Source: Victivallis vadensis (GTDB taxonomy: Bacteria > Verrucomicrobiota > Lentisphaeria > Victivallales > Victivallaceae). From it: a stretch of 64,000 nt of DNA. Positions 1-8,185 of the stretch are shown piece by piece. The notes below the pieces were generated by a model. That model worked only from the letters and a program-made list of their open reading frames with translations. It searched no databases and was not told the origin of the DNA. The DNA is taken from the NCBI RefSeq assembly GCF_003096415.1, contig NZ_QEKH01000012.1:62001-126000 (forward strand). The letters are read 5' to 3'. The position numbers and the translations under genes were made by a program. The stretch's first letter is position 1, and each line of letters begins with the position of its first letter.

Positions 1-1
1 G

Positions 2-682
2 GCGCTGCTGGCGGCGGTGCTGCTGGCCGGGTGCCGCAGCGATGTGTTTGAGGCGCCGGAGTACCCTCCGCTGGAACTTTCGCCAGCCGAAACGGCGGCG
101 GAGCTGGCGGAGTGGAACCGGACGGCGCTGCCCCGGTTCCGCGCGCAGGCGAATCTGTCGATCGAATACTGGCGGGTCACGGTTCCGGCGCTGGCGCTGG
201 TGCGCGGCGATTTGCCGGCGGAGCGGCTGGCCGCCGCCGGGCTGGCCCCCGCCGGGGCGAAGGTATTCGAGGCGGCGGGGGCGGGCGGCGTTCTGGAGCG
301 GTGGGAACTGGCCCCGTACTTCCCCGGCGGCGACCGCGAGGCGGCGGCGCAAAGTGTGTACCGCGATCTGGCGGCGGTCTGGCTCGGCAATGCGCCGCAG
401 CCGCAGGAGGGGATCGCGCCGGAGGGGCGTTTCGTGGAGTTTTCGCTGCCGCTGCCGGATGGGGACGAATTGCGTTACCGCTTCGCCGGAAAGCCGTTGC
501 AGCTGGTGGAAAAGAGCTGCCGCGGTTTCTGGAAAAGGCGTTGGCGGGTGCGCTATTACGACTGGAAACGGACCGGCGGGCGCTGGAGCGTCGGCAATGC
601 GGTTCTGGATGATGACGCTTCCGGGTGCCGGATCGTGGTCCGCACCCGCACGGTGACGCCGGAAGGAGGAAAAATTGAGTGA
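2..682 (+). CDS. Partial lipoprotein of the lipid cluster (DUF3261-like), 5' end outside window
   Basis: The frame is open from the window edge, so the true start is upstream. The visible N-terminus is the end of a type II signal peptide: a run of Ala, Leu and Val, then L-A-G-C with the lipidated Cys at codon 32-34. The mature part (about 210 residues) has no catalytic motif that I recognise. Its layout, with a pattern like GLAPAGAKVF in the middle and a YRDLAAVWL helix after it, recalls DUF3261 lipoproteins that accompany aryl-polyene clusters. It overlaps the dehydratase gene by 8 nt and so belongs to the same operon. A role in moving or anchoring the lipid product in the outer membrane is inference. 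Confidence 0.6.
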   Translation, partial: ALLAAVLLAGCRSDVFEAPEYPPLELSPAETAAELAEWNRTALPRFRAQANLSIEYWRVTVPALALVRGDLPAERLAAAGLAPAGAKVFEAAGAGGVLERWELAPYFPGGDREAAAQSVYRDLAAVWLGNAPQPQEGIAPEGRFVEFSLPLPDGDELRYRFAGKPLQLVEKSCRGFWKRRWRVRYYDWKRTGGRWSVGNAVLDDDASGCRIVVRTRTVTPEGGKIE

Positions 683-1046
683 AAAATCATTGTTGGCCAA
701 AGCGTTGGAGGAGCGGATCGTCCGTTTCGGCGCGGCGGGGGAGGGAAAATTCGAGGCGGAACTCCGGTTCGACCCGGAGTTCCCGGGCTTTGCCGGGCAT
801 TTCGAGGGCAATCCGCTGGTTCCCGGCGTCTGCCTGATTCAGGCGGCGGAGCTGCTGGCGGAACGGGCGCTGCAAAAGCCGGTCGCGATCCGTTCGATCG
901 GGCAGGTGAAGTTTTTCCGCCCGCTGCAGCCGGGTGACAGCGGCGTGTTCACGCTGGCGGTTGAGGGAAGCCGCCTTTCCGGCTCGGTCGCGACCGGGCC
1001 GGGGGAACGGGTCTGCAAATTCACGATGGAGCTGGAAATGAAATGA
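675..1046 (+). CDS. FabZ/FabA-like 3-hydroxyacyl-ACP dehydratase
   Basis: 123-residue single hotdog-fold protein. The block GHFEGNPLVPGV matches the FabZ signature (GHFPGxPxxPGV), with catalytic His at residue 42. The acidic residue of the FabZ active-site helix appears as the Glu in LIQAAE. It should dehydrate 3-hydroxyacyl-ACP to the trans-2-enoyl form in the cytoplasm, which is the step that builds conjugated double bonds in polyene lipids when no enoyl reductase acts. The start is TTG at 675, supported by GGAAGGAGG at 661-669; no ATG lies nearby. It overlaps the previous stop codon and the next start. Confidence 0.85.
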   Translation: MSEKSLLAKALEERIVRFGAAGEGKFEAELRFDPEFPGFAGHFEGNPLVPGVCLIQAAELLAERALQKPVAIRSIGQVKFFRPLQPGDSGVFTLAVEGSRLSGSVATGPGERVCKFTMELEMK

Positions 1047-1516
1047 GAAGGCGCAAGCACTATTTCGACGCCTTGCCGGGCGATCCGGCCCCGGTGGCCG
1101 TGGAGGTGAAACGCAAACTGCGCTTCAGCGAGGTGGATGCGCTCGCGATCGCGTGGCACGGCCGCTATCTGCAGTTTTTCGAGGACGCGCACACCGAACT
1201 GATGCGCAAAGTCGGCCTGACCTATGAGAACTACGGCAAAAGCGACATCGGCGCGCCGATCGTGCAGTGTCATGTGGACTACTATATCCCGCTGGTGCTG
1301 GACGAGGAGTTCACGGTGCGCGCCTCGCTGTGCTGGAGCGACGGCGCACGGCTCAACGTGGAGTACCTGATCCTGAATGAAAAGGGTGAAACGGCGGCGA
1401 CCGGCTATACGGTGCAGATGTTTTTCCATGTGCGCACCCATGAACCGTATCTGTTGACTCCGCCGTTGTTTGAAGCCTGCCGCGAGCGGTGGCGGAAAGG
1501 GGAATTCCATGCGTGA
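1043..1516 (+). CDS. Hotdog thioesterase of the 4-hydroxybenzoyl-CoA/YbgC type
   Basis: 157 residues. The segment RFSEVDALAIAWHGRYLQFFEDA has the layout of the 4HBT family (acidic residue, then H-x-x-Y-x-x-f-E-x-A), with the Asp of SEVD in the catalytic position. Such enzymes hydrolyse acyl-CoA or acyl-ACP thioesters. Aryl-polyene clusters also carry one of these proteins. ATGA overlap with the preceding stop indicates translational coupling, and the 3' end overlaps the next ketosynthase start. Substrate is unknown; release or editing of the polyketide-like chain is inferred from the neighbours. Confidence 0.8.
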   Translation: MRRRKHYFDALPGDPAPVAVEVKRKLRFSEVDALAIAWHGRYLQFFEDAHTELMRKVGLTYENYGKSDIGAPIVQCHVDYYIPLVLDEEFTVRASLCWSDGARLNVEYLILNEKGETAATGYTVQMFFHVRTHEPYLLTPPLFEACRERWRKGEFHA

Positions 1517-2615
1517 CGCGGTGATCGCCGCCGCCGGGATGGCGACCGCCCTCGGCGACGGCGTGCGGGAAAATGTCGCAGCGCTGCTGGCCGGGAAGCG
1601 CGCTTTTTCGGAGCCGCGCCACTTCGACGGCAAGGGCGTGAAGCTCGGACTGTGTCACGAGCTGGACGGCGGTGACGGTTCCCGTGCGGGAAAGCTGCTT
1701 GATCTGCTGGCGGCCTCTTTCCCGGAAGCCGCGAAGCTGCCGCAGGAAGCGCCGCTCTATCTTGCGACCACCGTCGGCGCAATCGACCTGCTGGAACGGC
1801 AGGATTCAGAGGCGGAGCCGGCGGACGGCAGCGATGCGCTGCTGAAGCTCGCCCTCGATCGTTTCGGGCGGAGGCGGGGGATGCTGGTCGCAGCGGCGTG
1901 CGCCTCCGGCCAGCAGGCGATTGTGCTGGCCGCCGGAGCGGTCCGGCGCGGCGAACTCGATTGCGCGCTGGCGGCAGGCTGCGATATCGCGAGCGAATTT
2001 GTGACCTCCGGCTTCGCGTCGCTCGGGGCTTTGTCGGCGTCGGCGGCGCGTCCCTATGACGCGGAGCGCGACGGGCTGACCCTCGGCGAAGCGGCGGCGG
2101 CGGTGATTCTCATGTCGCCGGAAGCGGCGGAACGGCACGGTTTTACGCCGCTCGGACGGATCATCGGCTGGGGCGAAAGCTGCGACGCCGCCCACATCAC
2201 CGCGCCCGATCTCTCCGGGCGGCATCTGGCCGGAGCGATCCGGCGGGCGCTGGAAGCCGCCGGGAATCCGGCGGTCGCCGGAGTGATCGGCCACGGCACC
2301 GGCACGCGCTACAACGACGAGGCTGAAATCAATGCGCTGCACACGGTGTTCGGCGGGAATGTACCGCCGCTTTTTTCGCTGAAGGGCAATCTCGGCCACA
2401 CCCTCGGCGCCACGGGAGTGATTCAATCGGTGGTCGCGGCAGAGCTGCTGAAACTGCACCGGATGCCGCCGCAGGCGGGGCTTCGCACTCCGGCCCCCGG
2501 TGCGGAAAAGATGGTATCGGGCGCGGCGCGTCCGCTCGGAGCGGGCGCGATCCTGTCGCTGAATGTCGGTTTCGGCGGACTCAATTCCGCTTTGATCGTG
2601 GAGGAACTGCAATGA
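1509..2615 (+). CDS. Beta-ketoacyl-ACP synthase (KAS II/FabF type), complete catalytic triad
   Basis: 368 residues from the ATG at 1509, preceded by GGAAAGGGGAA; an in-frame ATG at 1470 has poorer context and lies in the previous gene. Catalytic Cys131 sits in AAACASG, His262 in GHGTGT, and the Lys/His pair in SLKGNLGHTLGATG (His297), so all three KS active-site elements are present. It should perform decarboxylative Claisen condensation of malonyl-ACP with a growing acyl chain. It is followed with a 4-nt overlap by a short KS-like protein without the Cys, the same order as the second pair at 8185-10100. This suggests KS/chain-length-factor heterodimers. Confidence 0.9.
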   Translation: MRDAVIAAAGMATALGDGVRENVAALLAGKRAFSEPRHFDGKGVKLGLCHELDGGDGSRAGKLLDLLAASFPEAAKLPQEAPLYLATTVGAIDLLERQDSEAEPADGSDALLKLALDRFGRRRGMLVAAACASGQQAIVLAAGAVRRGELDCALAAGCDIASEFVTSGFASLGALSASAARPYDAERDGLTLGEAAAAVILMSPEAAERHGFTPLGRIIGWGESCDAAHITAPDLSGRHLAGAIRRALEAAGNPAVAGVIGHGTGTRYNDEAEINALHTVFGGNVPPLFSLKGNLGHTLGATGVIQSVVAAELLKLHRMPPQAGLRTPAPGAEKMVSGAARPLGAGAILSLNVGFGGLNSALIVEELQ

Positions 2616-3214
2616 GTATCGTAGCCGGAGGCGCATGGATCGCGCCGGGCGTCGCCGAAACCCTGCGGAGCGCCCGCCGCCTGGAAGGGTTCGCTACGCT
2701 CGCGGAATTGAAAACGCTCGTCGCCGGAGCCGACTGGGTGCCGGCGGGGGATCTGGAGGATTTCCGGCGCGGCTGCGAGGCGGTGCGGCTCGCCCAGCTT
2801 GCGGCGCTGCTGGCCGCCGCCGACGCCGGGGAGGCGTGGCGTCCGGAACGGGCGGCGGTGCTGGGCTGGAACGGTTCCGGCTGCGCCGCTGAAAACCGCC
2901 GTTACTGGCAGGATTATCTTGCGAACGGCCGCGACCTCGGCCGGGGCGGGCTGTTCGTCGCGACGCTCGCCTCCACGCCGGTCTGCGAGGCGGCGATCAC
3001 GCTTGGCGCGCACGGCTCCGGCTGTTACGTGAAGGGGGCCGCTTCGACGCGCGAGCTGGCGAAGCTGTGCGGCGAAACGCTGACGATGGCGATTGAAATC
3101 GGTAAGGAACGGGCGGCGGCTCTGGTTTTCGCGCCCGGAGCGGGGCCGGAATACCCCGATTGTGCAAGTCTGGAACAGTTGTTTGAAGAGATGAGGTATC
3201 GGAAATGGAAATGA
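2612..3214 (+). CDS. Short ketosynthase-like protein without catalytic Cys (chain-length-factor-like)
   Basis: 200 residues. The part FVATLASTPVCEAAITLG resembles the KS N-terminal dimer region, as in the Ketoacyl-synt_2 family. No HGTGT or second His motif exists, and the protein is half the length of a KS, so it is unlikely to condense on its own. ATGA overlap with the KS before it suggests a stoichiometric partner, as in the KS-CLF pairs of aryl polyene and type II polyketide systems. The Cys in the TPVCEAA stretch is not in the usual nucleophile context. Assignment rests on position and partial similarity. Confidence 0.6.
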   Translation: MSIVAGGAWIAPGVAETLRSARRLEGFATLAELKTLVAGADWVPAGDLEDFRRGCEAVRLAQLAALLAAADAGEAWRPERAAVLGWNGSGCAAENRRYWQDYLANGRDLGRGGLFVATLASTPVCEAAITLGAHGSGCYVKGAASTRELAKLCGETLTMAIEIGKERAAALVFAPGAGPEYPDCASLEQLFEEMRYRKWK

Positions 3215-4458
3215 AGTTGATCTACCCGAAATGGCCGAAGCTGCCGAACCAGCCGGAGTTCAATCTCCCGCCGGTCGGCCCGACGGTGTTCGCCGCCGCG
3301 CTGCCGGAACGGGTGAAAGTGCGTTTCTACGACGAAAACGTCGAGCCGATCGATTTCGGCGGGAGTTGCGACCTGGTCGGCATCTCCTGCATGCTGACCT
3401 GCCAGACGCCGCGCGCGTTCGAGCTGGCCGACCGCTTCCGTTCCGAGGGCAAAACGGTGATGATGGGCGGCATCGCTGTGATGCTTCACGCCGAGGAGGC
3501 GGCGGAACATGCGGACTGCGTGTTTCTGGGCGAGGCGGAGGGGCGGATGGAAACGGTGATCTCCGACTTTGAAAACGGCCGTCTCAAAAAGGTCTACAAC
3601 TATCTCGGCGACTTCCCGGACACCCGCCTGATCGGCACCGCCCGGCGCGACATCCTCAAGCGCGACCTCTACAACTACCGGGGGATTCAGATGGTGGATC
3701 TGGTGCATGCGTCGCGCGGCTGCCGTTTCAACTGCTTCCCGTGCTGCACGCCCTACCTCGGCGGGCGGCGGTTCCGGCCGCGCCCGATCGACAAGGTGGT
3801 CGAGGAGCTTGAGTCGATCGACAACAACCGGCTGTTCATCGTGGACAACTCCCTCGCGCAGGACGACGAGTGGGAAAAGGAGCTGTTCCGCGCGATCGCC
3901 CCGCTGAAGAAGAAGTGGATCTCCCACCCGATCAAGGATGACGAGGAGATTCTGAAGCTGGCGGAAAAGGCGGGCTGCTGGTACGTCTATCAGGCGGTGT
4001 TCGACACTTCCGACTACATCCGCGACCGGATCAGGCGCTATAAGGACCACGGCATCGGCGTGGAGGGGACCATCATCCTCGGCACCGATGACCAGACGCT
4101 CGACGACATCCGGCGGCTGGTGGACTTCCTGCTGGAAATCGACCTCGACCTCGCCGAATTCACGGTGCTGACCCCGTTCCCGCATTCGTCGATCGCGGCG
4201 AGCCTTGAGGAGCAGGGGCGGATTCTGCACCGTGACTGGAAACGCTATACCGCCGGGGAGGTGGTGTTCAAGCCCGCGAAGATGACCGTCGACGAACTGC
4301 AGTGGGCCTATCAGTACGCGTGGGACACCTTCTACTACGACTGCAGCAAGGAGTTCAAGATGGCCAAGCTCTATCTGGACGTGATGAAAAAAGAGGAAGC
4401 CGACGGCAGCGCCCGTGAACTGCGGCCGAACCGCCGCCGCTGGGGCAGGGAGGCGTGA
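3205..4458 (+). CDS. Cobalamin-binding-domain radical SAM protein 1
   Basis: 417 residues. The N-terminal ~140 residues form a B12-binding-like Rossmann domain (VRFYDENVEPIDF, DLVGISCMLTC, MMGGIAVMLH, GEAEG) without the DxHxxG cobalamin ligand motif. The radical SAM core follows with the 4Fe-4S cysteines Cys173, Cys177 and Cys180 (C-RFN-C-FP-C). A GIGVEGTIILGTDDQT strand fits the SAM-binding region. This architecture is typical of enzymes that methylate, cyclise or couple carbon at unactivated positions. It overlaps the previous gene by 10 nt and precedes a second, different member of the class. The reaction is unknown. Confidence 0.85.
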   Translation: MEMKLIYPKWPKLPNQPEFNLPPVGPTVFAAALPERVKVRFYDENVEPIDFGGSCDLVGISCMLTCQTPRAFELADRFRSEGKTVMMGGIAVMLHAEEAAEHADCVFLGEAEGRMETVISDFENGRLKKVYNYLGDFPDTRLIGTARRDILKRDLYNYRGIQMVDLVHASRGCRFNCFPCCTPYLGGRRFRPRPIDKVVEELESIDNNRLFIVDNSLAQDDEWEKELFRAIAPLKKKWISHPIKDDEEILKLAEKAGCWYVYQAVFDTSDYIRDRIRRYKDHGIGVEGTIILGTDDQTLDDIRRLVDFLLEIDLDLAEFTVLTPFPHSSIAASLEEQGRILHRDWKRYTAGEVVFKPAKMTVDELQWAYQYAWDTFYYDCSKEFKMAKLYLDVMKKEEADGSARELRPNRRRWGREA

Positions 4459-4462
4459 CGGG

Positions 4463-5794
4463 ATGCGCATTCTGCTTTCGGCCGCCAATTTCTGTTCCGA
4501 CCCGTATCCGGTCTATCCGCTCGGCATGAGCGTGATCGCCGGGGCGCTAGCCGCTGCCGGACACGAGGTGGAGCAGTTCGACCCGATGCCGTTCGGGCCG
4601 GAGAAGTACCGCGAGGAGGTCGCGAAACGGGTCGCCGCATTCCGTCCCGAACTGATCGGCGTCAGCATCCGCAATCTCGACAACATCGACAGCCGCGCGG
4701 ACGACGACGAACTGATCCGCGACAGCGTGAAGGTGATCCGTTTCCTGCGCACGCTCGCGGCGGCGCCGATGATCCTGGGCGGGCCGGGCTATTCGCTCTA
4801 CCCGGAGCGGATCCTTGAGTTGACCGGGGCCGAATACGGCGTCGCGGGGGAGGGGGAAAGCGCCGTGGTGGAACTCGCCGCCGCGCTGGCCCGGGGCGAA
4901 CGGCCCGCGCCGGGCGTCTACCGGAAAAAGTCGGAGCGGCAGGCTCCGCCGCTGTATTCGCCGGAAATCGCCGGCTTCTACCACGGCGAGACCCACATCA
5001 TCCCGATCCAGACCAAGCGCGGCTGCCCGTTCCGCTGCGCCTACTGCACCTACCCGATGCTGGAGGGGCATGAGATGCGCCTGCGCGACCTCGATGAGGT
5101 GCTGCGCGACATCGAACGGATCCGCTCCGAATGGCCTGACGCGATGCTCTATTTCGTCGATGCGGTGTTCAACGATCCCGGCCGCTGCTACGTGCCGCTG
5201 GTCGAGGCGATGATCGAACGCAGGCTCACCGTGCCGTGGACCGGCTTCGTGACTCCTGCCCGGCTGCGCGACGGCGACCTCGAACGGATGGCCGAATCCG
5301 GCATGGTCGCGGTCGACCTCGGCGTGGATGCCGCCAGCGACGCGACGCTGGCCGGGCTGGGCAAGGCTTTCTCTTTCGACGAGGTGCGGCGCTGCTGCGG
5401 GAAACTGCTGGAACTCAACGTCGGCGTGACCACCAGCGTGATGTTCGGCGGCCCCGGCGAGACTTACGAAACCGTCGCCGAGGGCATCCGCAACCTGCGC
5501 GAAATCGAACCGGCCTACTCGATCGCGTTTTCCGGAATCCGGGTGCTGGACGGCGCGCCGCTGGTCGACGTCGCCCGCCGCGAGGGGAAAGTCGCGCCCG
5601 ACTGGGACGGGCTTGGTTCACTGTACTACTTCGCGCCCGGCCTCGATCCCGACCGCGTCCATGAGATGCTTCTGGAGGGATTCAAGGGGAGCCGGTTCTG
5701 CGTCTATCCGCCCGGCAGCCGCAACCGCGACTTGCAGATGATCCACAAATTCGGCTATGTGAAGCTGCGCAACCTCCAGCTGGCGAGGAACTGA
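4463..5794 (+). CDS. Cobalamin-binding-domain radical SAM protein 2
   Basis: 443 residues from ATG 4463, four bases after the previous stop. The N-terminal B12-binding fold has the motifs YPLGMSVIAGAL, LIGVSIRN, MILGGPGYSL and GVAGEGE. The radical SAM core has C-PFR-C-AY-C at Cys188, Cys192 and Cys195, followed by FVDAVFND and a GGPGET segment (SAM ribose contact). It differs clearly from its neighbour, so it is not a recent duplicate. Two such proteins beside ketosynthases and ACPs recall gene sets proposed for ladderane lipid synthesis in anammox planctomycetes. That link is by analogy only. Confidence 0.87.
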   Translation: MRILLSAANFCSDPYPVYPLGMSVIAGALAAAGHEVEQFDPMPFGPEKYREEVAKRVAAFRPELIGVSIRNLDNIDSRADDDELIRDSVKVIRFLRTLAAAPMILGGPGYSLYPERILELTGAEYGVAGEGESAVVELAAALARGERPAPGVYRKKSERQAPPLYSPEIAGFYHGETHIIPIQTKRGCPFRCAYCTYPMLEGHEMRLRDLDEVLRDIERIRSEWPDAMLYFVDAVFNDPGRCYVPLVEAMIERRLTVPWTGFVTPARLRDGDLERMAESGMVAVDLGVDAASDATLAGLGKAFSFDEVRRCCGKLLELNVGVTTSVMFGGPGETYETVAEGIRNLREIEPAYSIAFSGIRVLDGAPLVDVARREGKVAPDWDGLGSLYYFAPGLDPDRVHEMLLEGFKGSRFCVYPPGSRNRDLQMIHKFGYVKLRNLQLARN

Positions 5795-6976
5795 ATGGGG
5801 ACGTCGCCGAACAATATCTGGTGTGTGATCCCGGTCTACAACAACGGCTCGACTGTCGCCGACGTCGTCCGCCGCTGCCGCGCGCAGATGGAGCAGGTGC
5901 TGGTCGTGGACGACGGCAGCACCGACCTGCCGCTCGGGTTTTACGAGATGCTTGAAAGCATGGGCGTGCGCTATCTGATTCACGGCCGCAACCGGGGCAA
6001 GGGGGCTGCGATCCTGACCGCGCTCGCGTTCCTCGAAGGGGAGAAGGCCGACTATATGATCACGATCGACGCCGACGGCCAGCACTACCCGGAGGACCTG
6101 CCGGCGTTTCTGGAACTGCTGGAACGACAGGAGGACCTGCTGGTCGTCGGCTGCCGGAAATTCGAGGGGGACAACGTGCCGGGCGGCAGCCGTTTCGGGC
6201 GTGCTTTCGCGAACTTCTGGCTGAAGGTCGAAACCGGTGCGTCATGCGGCGACTGCCAGAGCGGGTTCCGGGCCTATCCGGTCGCGGCGCTGGCGAAGTT
6301 GCGGTTCCGCTGCCGTCACTACAACTTTGAAACCGAAGTGCTGACCCGCTGCATCTGGGGCGGGCTGAAGCTGCGCGAGGTGCCGGTGCGGGTGCACTAT
6401 CCGGCGCGGGAAGAACGGGTCAGCCACTTCCGGCCGTGGCTGGACAACTTGCGTATTTCATTGATCCACGTCCATCTGGTCGGGTTGCGGCTGCTGCCGT
6501 GGAACGCGAAGCGGATCGCGAAAGCAAAGCCGGAGAAAGGGCCGGGGTGGGGCGTGCTGCTGCATCCGGCCGCTTTCCTCAAGCAGCTGCTGCGCGAAAA
6601 CGCGACGCCGGGCGGGCTGGCCGCGGCGGCGGCGGTCGGAACTTTTCTTGCGGTGCTGCCGCTGCCGGGCGTTCACACGCTGGCGATCCTGTACGTGACG
6701 GTGCGGCTGAACCTGAACAAGATCATGGCGCTGGCGATCCAGAACCTTTTCATGCCGCCGCTGACGCCGTTTCTGTGCATCGAACTTGGCTACTATCTGC
6801 GGCACGGCCATTGGTGGACGGAGCTGACCTTCGACTCCGTGGTGCGCGAGATGCCGTACCGGCTCTGGGAGTGGCTGCTCGGCAGTTTGGTGCTGGCGCC
6901 GGTGTTCGCGGCGGCGGCGTTCGTCGCGGTGTTCGCGGCGGCGCGGCTGCTCGCCGGGAGGCGGGGCGATGAGTGA
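5795..6976 (+). CDS. GT2 glycosyltransferase fused to a DUF2062 membrane domain
   Basis: 393 residues. Residues ~5-230 are a dolichol-phosphate-mannose-synthase-like GT2 domain: VIPVYNNGSTVADVV, VVDDGSTD, NRGKGAAILTA and the DxD-like ITIDADGQH for metal and nucleotide-sugar binding. Residues ~260-390 are DUF2062, with hydrophobic helices around GTFLAVLPLPGVHTLAILY and ALAIQNLFMPPLTPF. It probably transfers a sugar to a lipid carrier or to the cluster's lipid at the inner membrane. The same fusion type is found in other polyene-like lipid clusters. The start directly abuts the previous stop. Confidence 0.85.
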   Translation: MGTSPNNIWCVIPVYNNGSTVADVVRRCRAQMEQVLVVDDGSTDLPLGFYEMLESMGVRYLIHGRNRGKGAAILTALAFLEGEKADYMITIDADGQHYPEDLPAFLELLERQEDLLVVGCRKFEGDNVPGGSRFGRAFANFWLKVETGASCGDCQSGFRAYPVAALAKLRFRCRHYNFETEVLTRCIWGGLKLREVPVRVHYPAREERVSHFRPWLDNLRISLIHVHLVGLRLLPWNAKRIAKAKPEKGPGWGVLLHPAAFLKQLLRENATPGGLAAAAAVGTFLAVLPLPGVHTLAILYVTVRLNLNKIMALAIQNLFMPPLTPFLCIELGYYLRHGHWWTELTFDSVVREMPYRLWEWLLGSLVLAPVFAAAAFVAVFAAARLLAGRRGDE

Positions 6977-7862
6977 GCGGCAGAACCTCAGCGCGACGCG
7001 GGGGAGCTCGGCGGGAATCCGGTTTTTCCGGGTGTTCATGCGGTTGTTCGGGTTGAAGCACGCGTGCAATTTCGTGTGGTTCGTGGTGCTGTTCTACGCG
7101 CTGTTCGACCGGAGGGCGAACCGGGCGGCGCTGCCGTATGTGCAACTGCGCTTCCCGGAGGCGCGCGGTTTCACGCGGTGGCTGCACTGCTACCGGCTGA
7201 TGGCCTCGCAGGGCGAAGCCTTGCTGATCGCGGGCTGGATCGGCGCGCACGGCTGGAAGTTCCCGCACCGCGCGGAGAACCGCGACGGCATGGCGGCGCT
7301 GCTGGCCGACCGGAGCCGGGGATTCGTGATGGTGACCAGCCACTTCGGCTGCTGGCAGGCGGCGCTGGCCGGGCTGGCGGGGTTCGGCCGCACCGTGAAT
7401 CTGCTGGCGCAGCCCGACGCGAAGGCGGAGCTGGACAAGCGCATGGCGGTGCCGGACTGCGCGGATCAGTTCAAGCTGATTCCGGCGGACGGCTTCATGG
7501 GCGGCCTGCTGGAGTGCATCGAGGCGGTGCGGCGCGGCGAAGTGGTCTGCGTGATGGGCGACCGGGTCGCTGGCGGTGCGTCGCGCCCCGCAAAATTTTT
7601 CAGCGGCGCGATGGAGTTCCCGCTTTCGCCGTGGCTGGTCGCGGCGCGGAGCGGCTGCCCGGTGGTGCCGCTTTTCATCGCATTCGAGCCGGACTGCTCG
7701 GAACTGCTGTTCCGCTTCGGCGATGTGATCCGGGTTTCCGGCGATCCCGACCGGCGGGTCAGGCCGGAGGAGCTGGCCGCGCCGATGGCGGAGTATGCGC
7801 GCGGGCTGGAGAATATGGCCCGGCGCTATCCGTATCAGGTATTCCGCTTCGAACCGGATTGA
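6969..7862 (+). CDS. LpxL/LpxM-like lysophospholipid (lipid A type) acyltransferase
   Basis: 297 residues with an N-terminal membrane-anchor segment (NFVWFVVLFYALF) and the acyltransferase core MVTSHFGCWQAAL. The family's HX4(D/E) catalytic pair appears as His125...Gln130, so the usual acidic residue is Gln. Further typical blocks are VVCVMGDRVAGGA and a PVVPLFIAFEPD strand. It would transfer an acyl group from ACP to a hydroxyl of a lipid at the inner membrane. It overlaps the glycosyltransferase gene by 8 nt and ends just before an internal promoter and the first ACP gene. The Gln may change activity or reflect a subfamily variant. Confidence 0.8.
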   Translation: MSERQNLSATRGSSAGIRFFRVFMRLFGLKHACNFVWFVVLFYALFDRRANRAALPYVQLRFPEARGFTRWLHCYRLMASQGEALLIAGWIGAHGWKFPHRAENRDGMAALLADRSRGFVMVTSHFGCWQAALAGLAGFGRTVNLLAQPDAKAELDKRMAVPDCADQFKLIPADGFMGGLLECIEAVRRGEVVCVMGDRVAGGASRPAKFFSGAMEFPLSPWLVAARSGCPVVPLFIAFEPDCSELLFRFGDVIRVSGDPDRRVRPEELAAPMAEYARGLENMARRYPYQVFRFEPD

Positions 7863-7887
7863 AAAAACGGCAAAACGGTGTTACAAT
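7859..7887 (+). promoter_or_regulatory. Sigma-70-type promoter before the ACP/KS sub-operon
   Basis: TTGAAA at 7859-7864 and TACAAT at 7882-7887 are separated by exactly 17 nt. The predicted start is near 7894, giving a short leader before the ACP ATG at 7916 (GAGGGA ribosome site at 7906-7911). It would let the ACP-KS-CLF-ACP block be expressed separately from the upstream genes. Confidence 0.6.
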
Positions 7888-7915
7888 AGCTGAATGACAA
7901 ACGTGAGGGAAAAAT

Positions 7916-8185
7916 ATGGACGAAGCTACTGCGAAATTCCGGCTGGAATTCAAGAAAAATCTGATCGAATGGCTCCAACTGGAGGAGAAGGCACCGGAGG
8001 AGATCAAAGACGACGAACCGCTGTTCGGCTCCGGCCTCGGCCTCGATTCGCTGGACGCGGTCGAGATCGTGATCATGCTTCAGCGCAAATATAACATCCC
8101 GCAGCGCGATGTGGATCAGAAGCGTGAAATCTTCGCGACCTTTGCGACGTTGAGCGACTTCGTGCAGGCGAGGAGCATGCAGTAA
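7916..8185 (+). CDS. Acyl carrier protein 1
   Basis: 89 residues, four-helix ACP. The phosphopantetheine site is Ser45 in GLGLDSLDAVEI, a near-perfect DSL motif at the start of helix II. The C-terminal half (KYNIPQRDVDQKREIFATFATLSDFV) matches helices III-IV. It carries the growing chain for the neighbouring ketosynthase, whose ATG overlaps this stop codon. It follows a 53-nt gap with its own promoter, which is unusual in this otherwise overlapping cluster. Confidence 0.92.
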   Translation: MDEATAKFRLEFKKNLIEWLQLEEKAPEEIKDDEPLFGSGLGLDSLDAVEIVIMLQRKYNIPQRDVDQKREIFATFATLSDFVQARSMQ

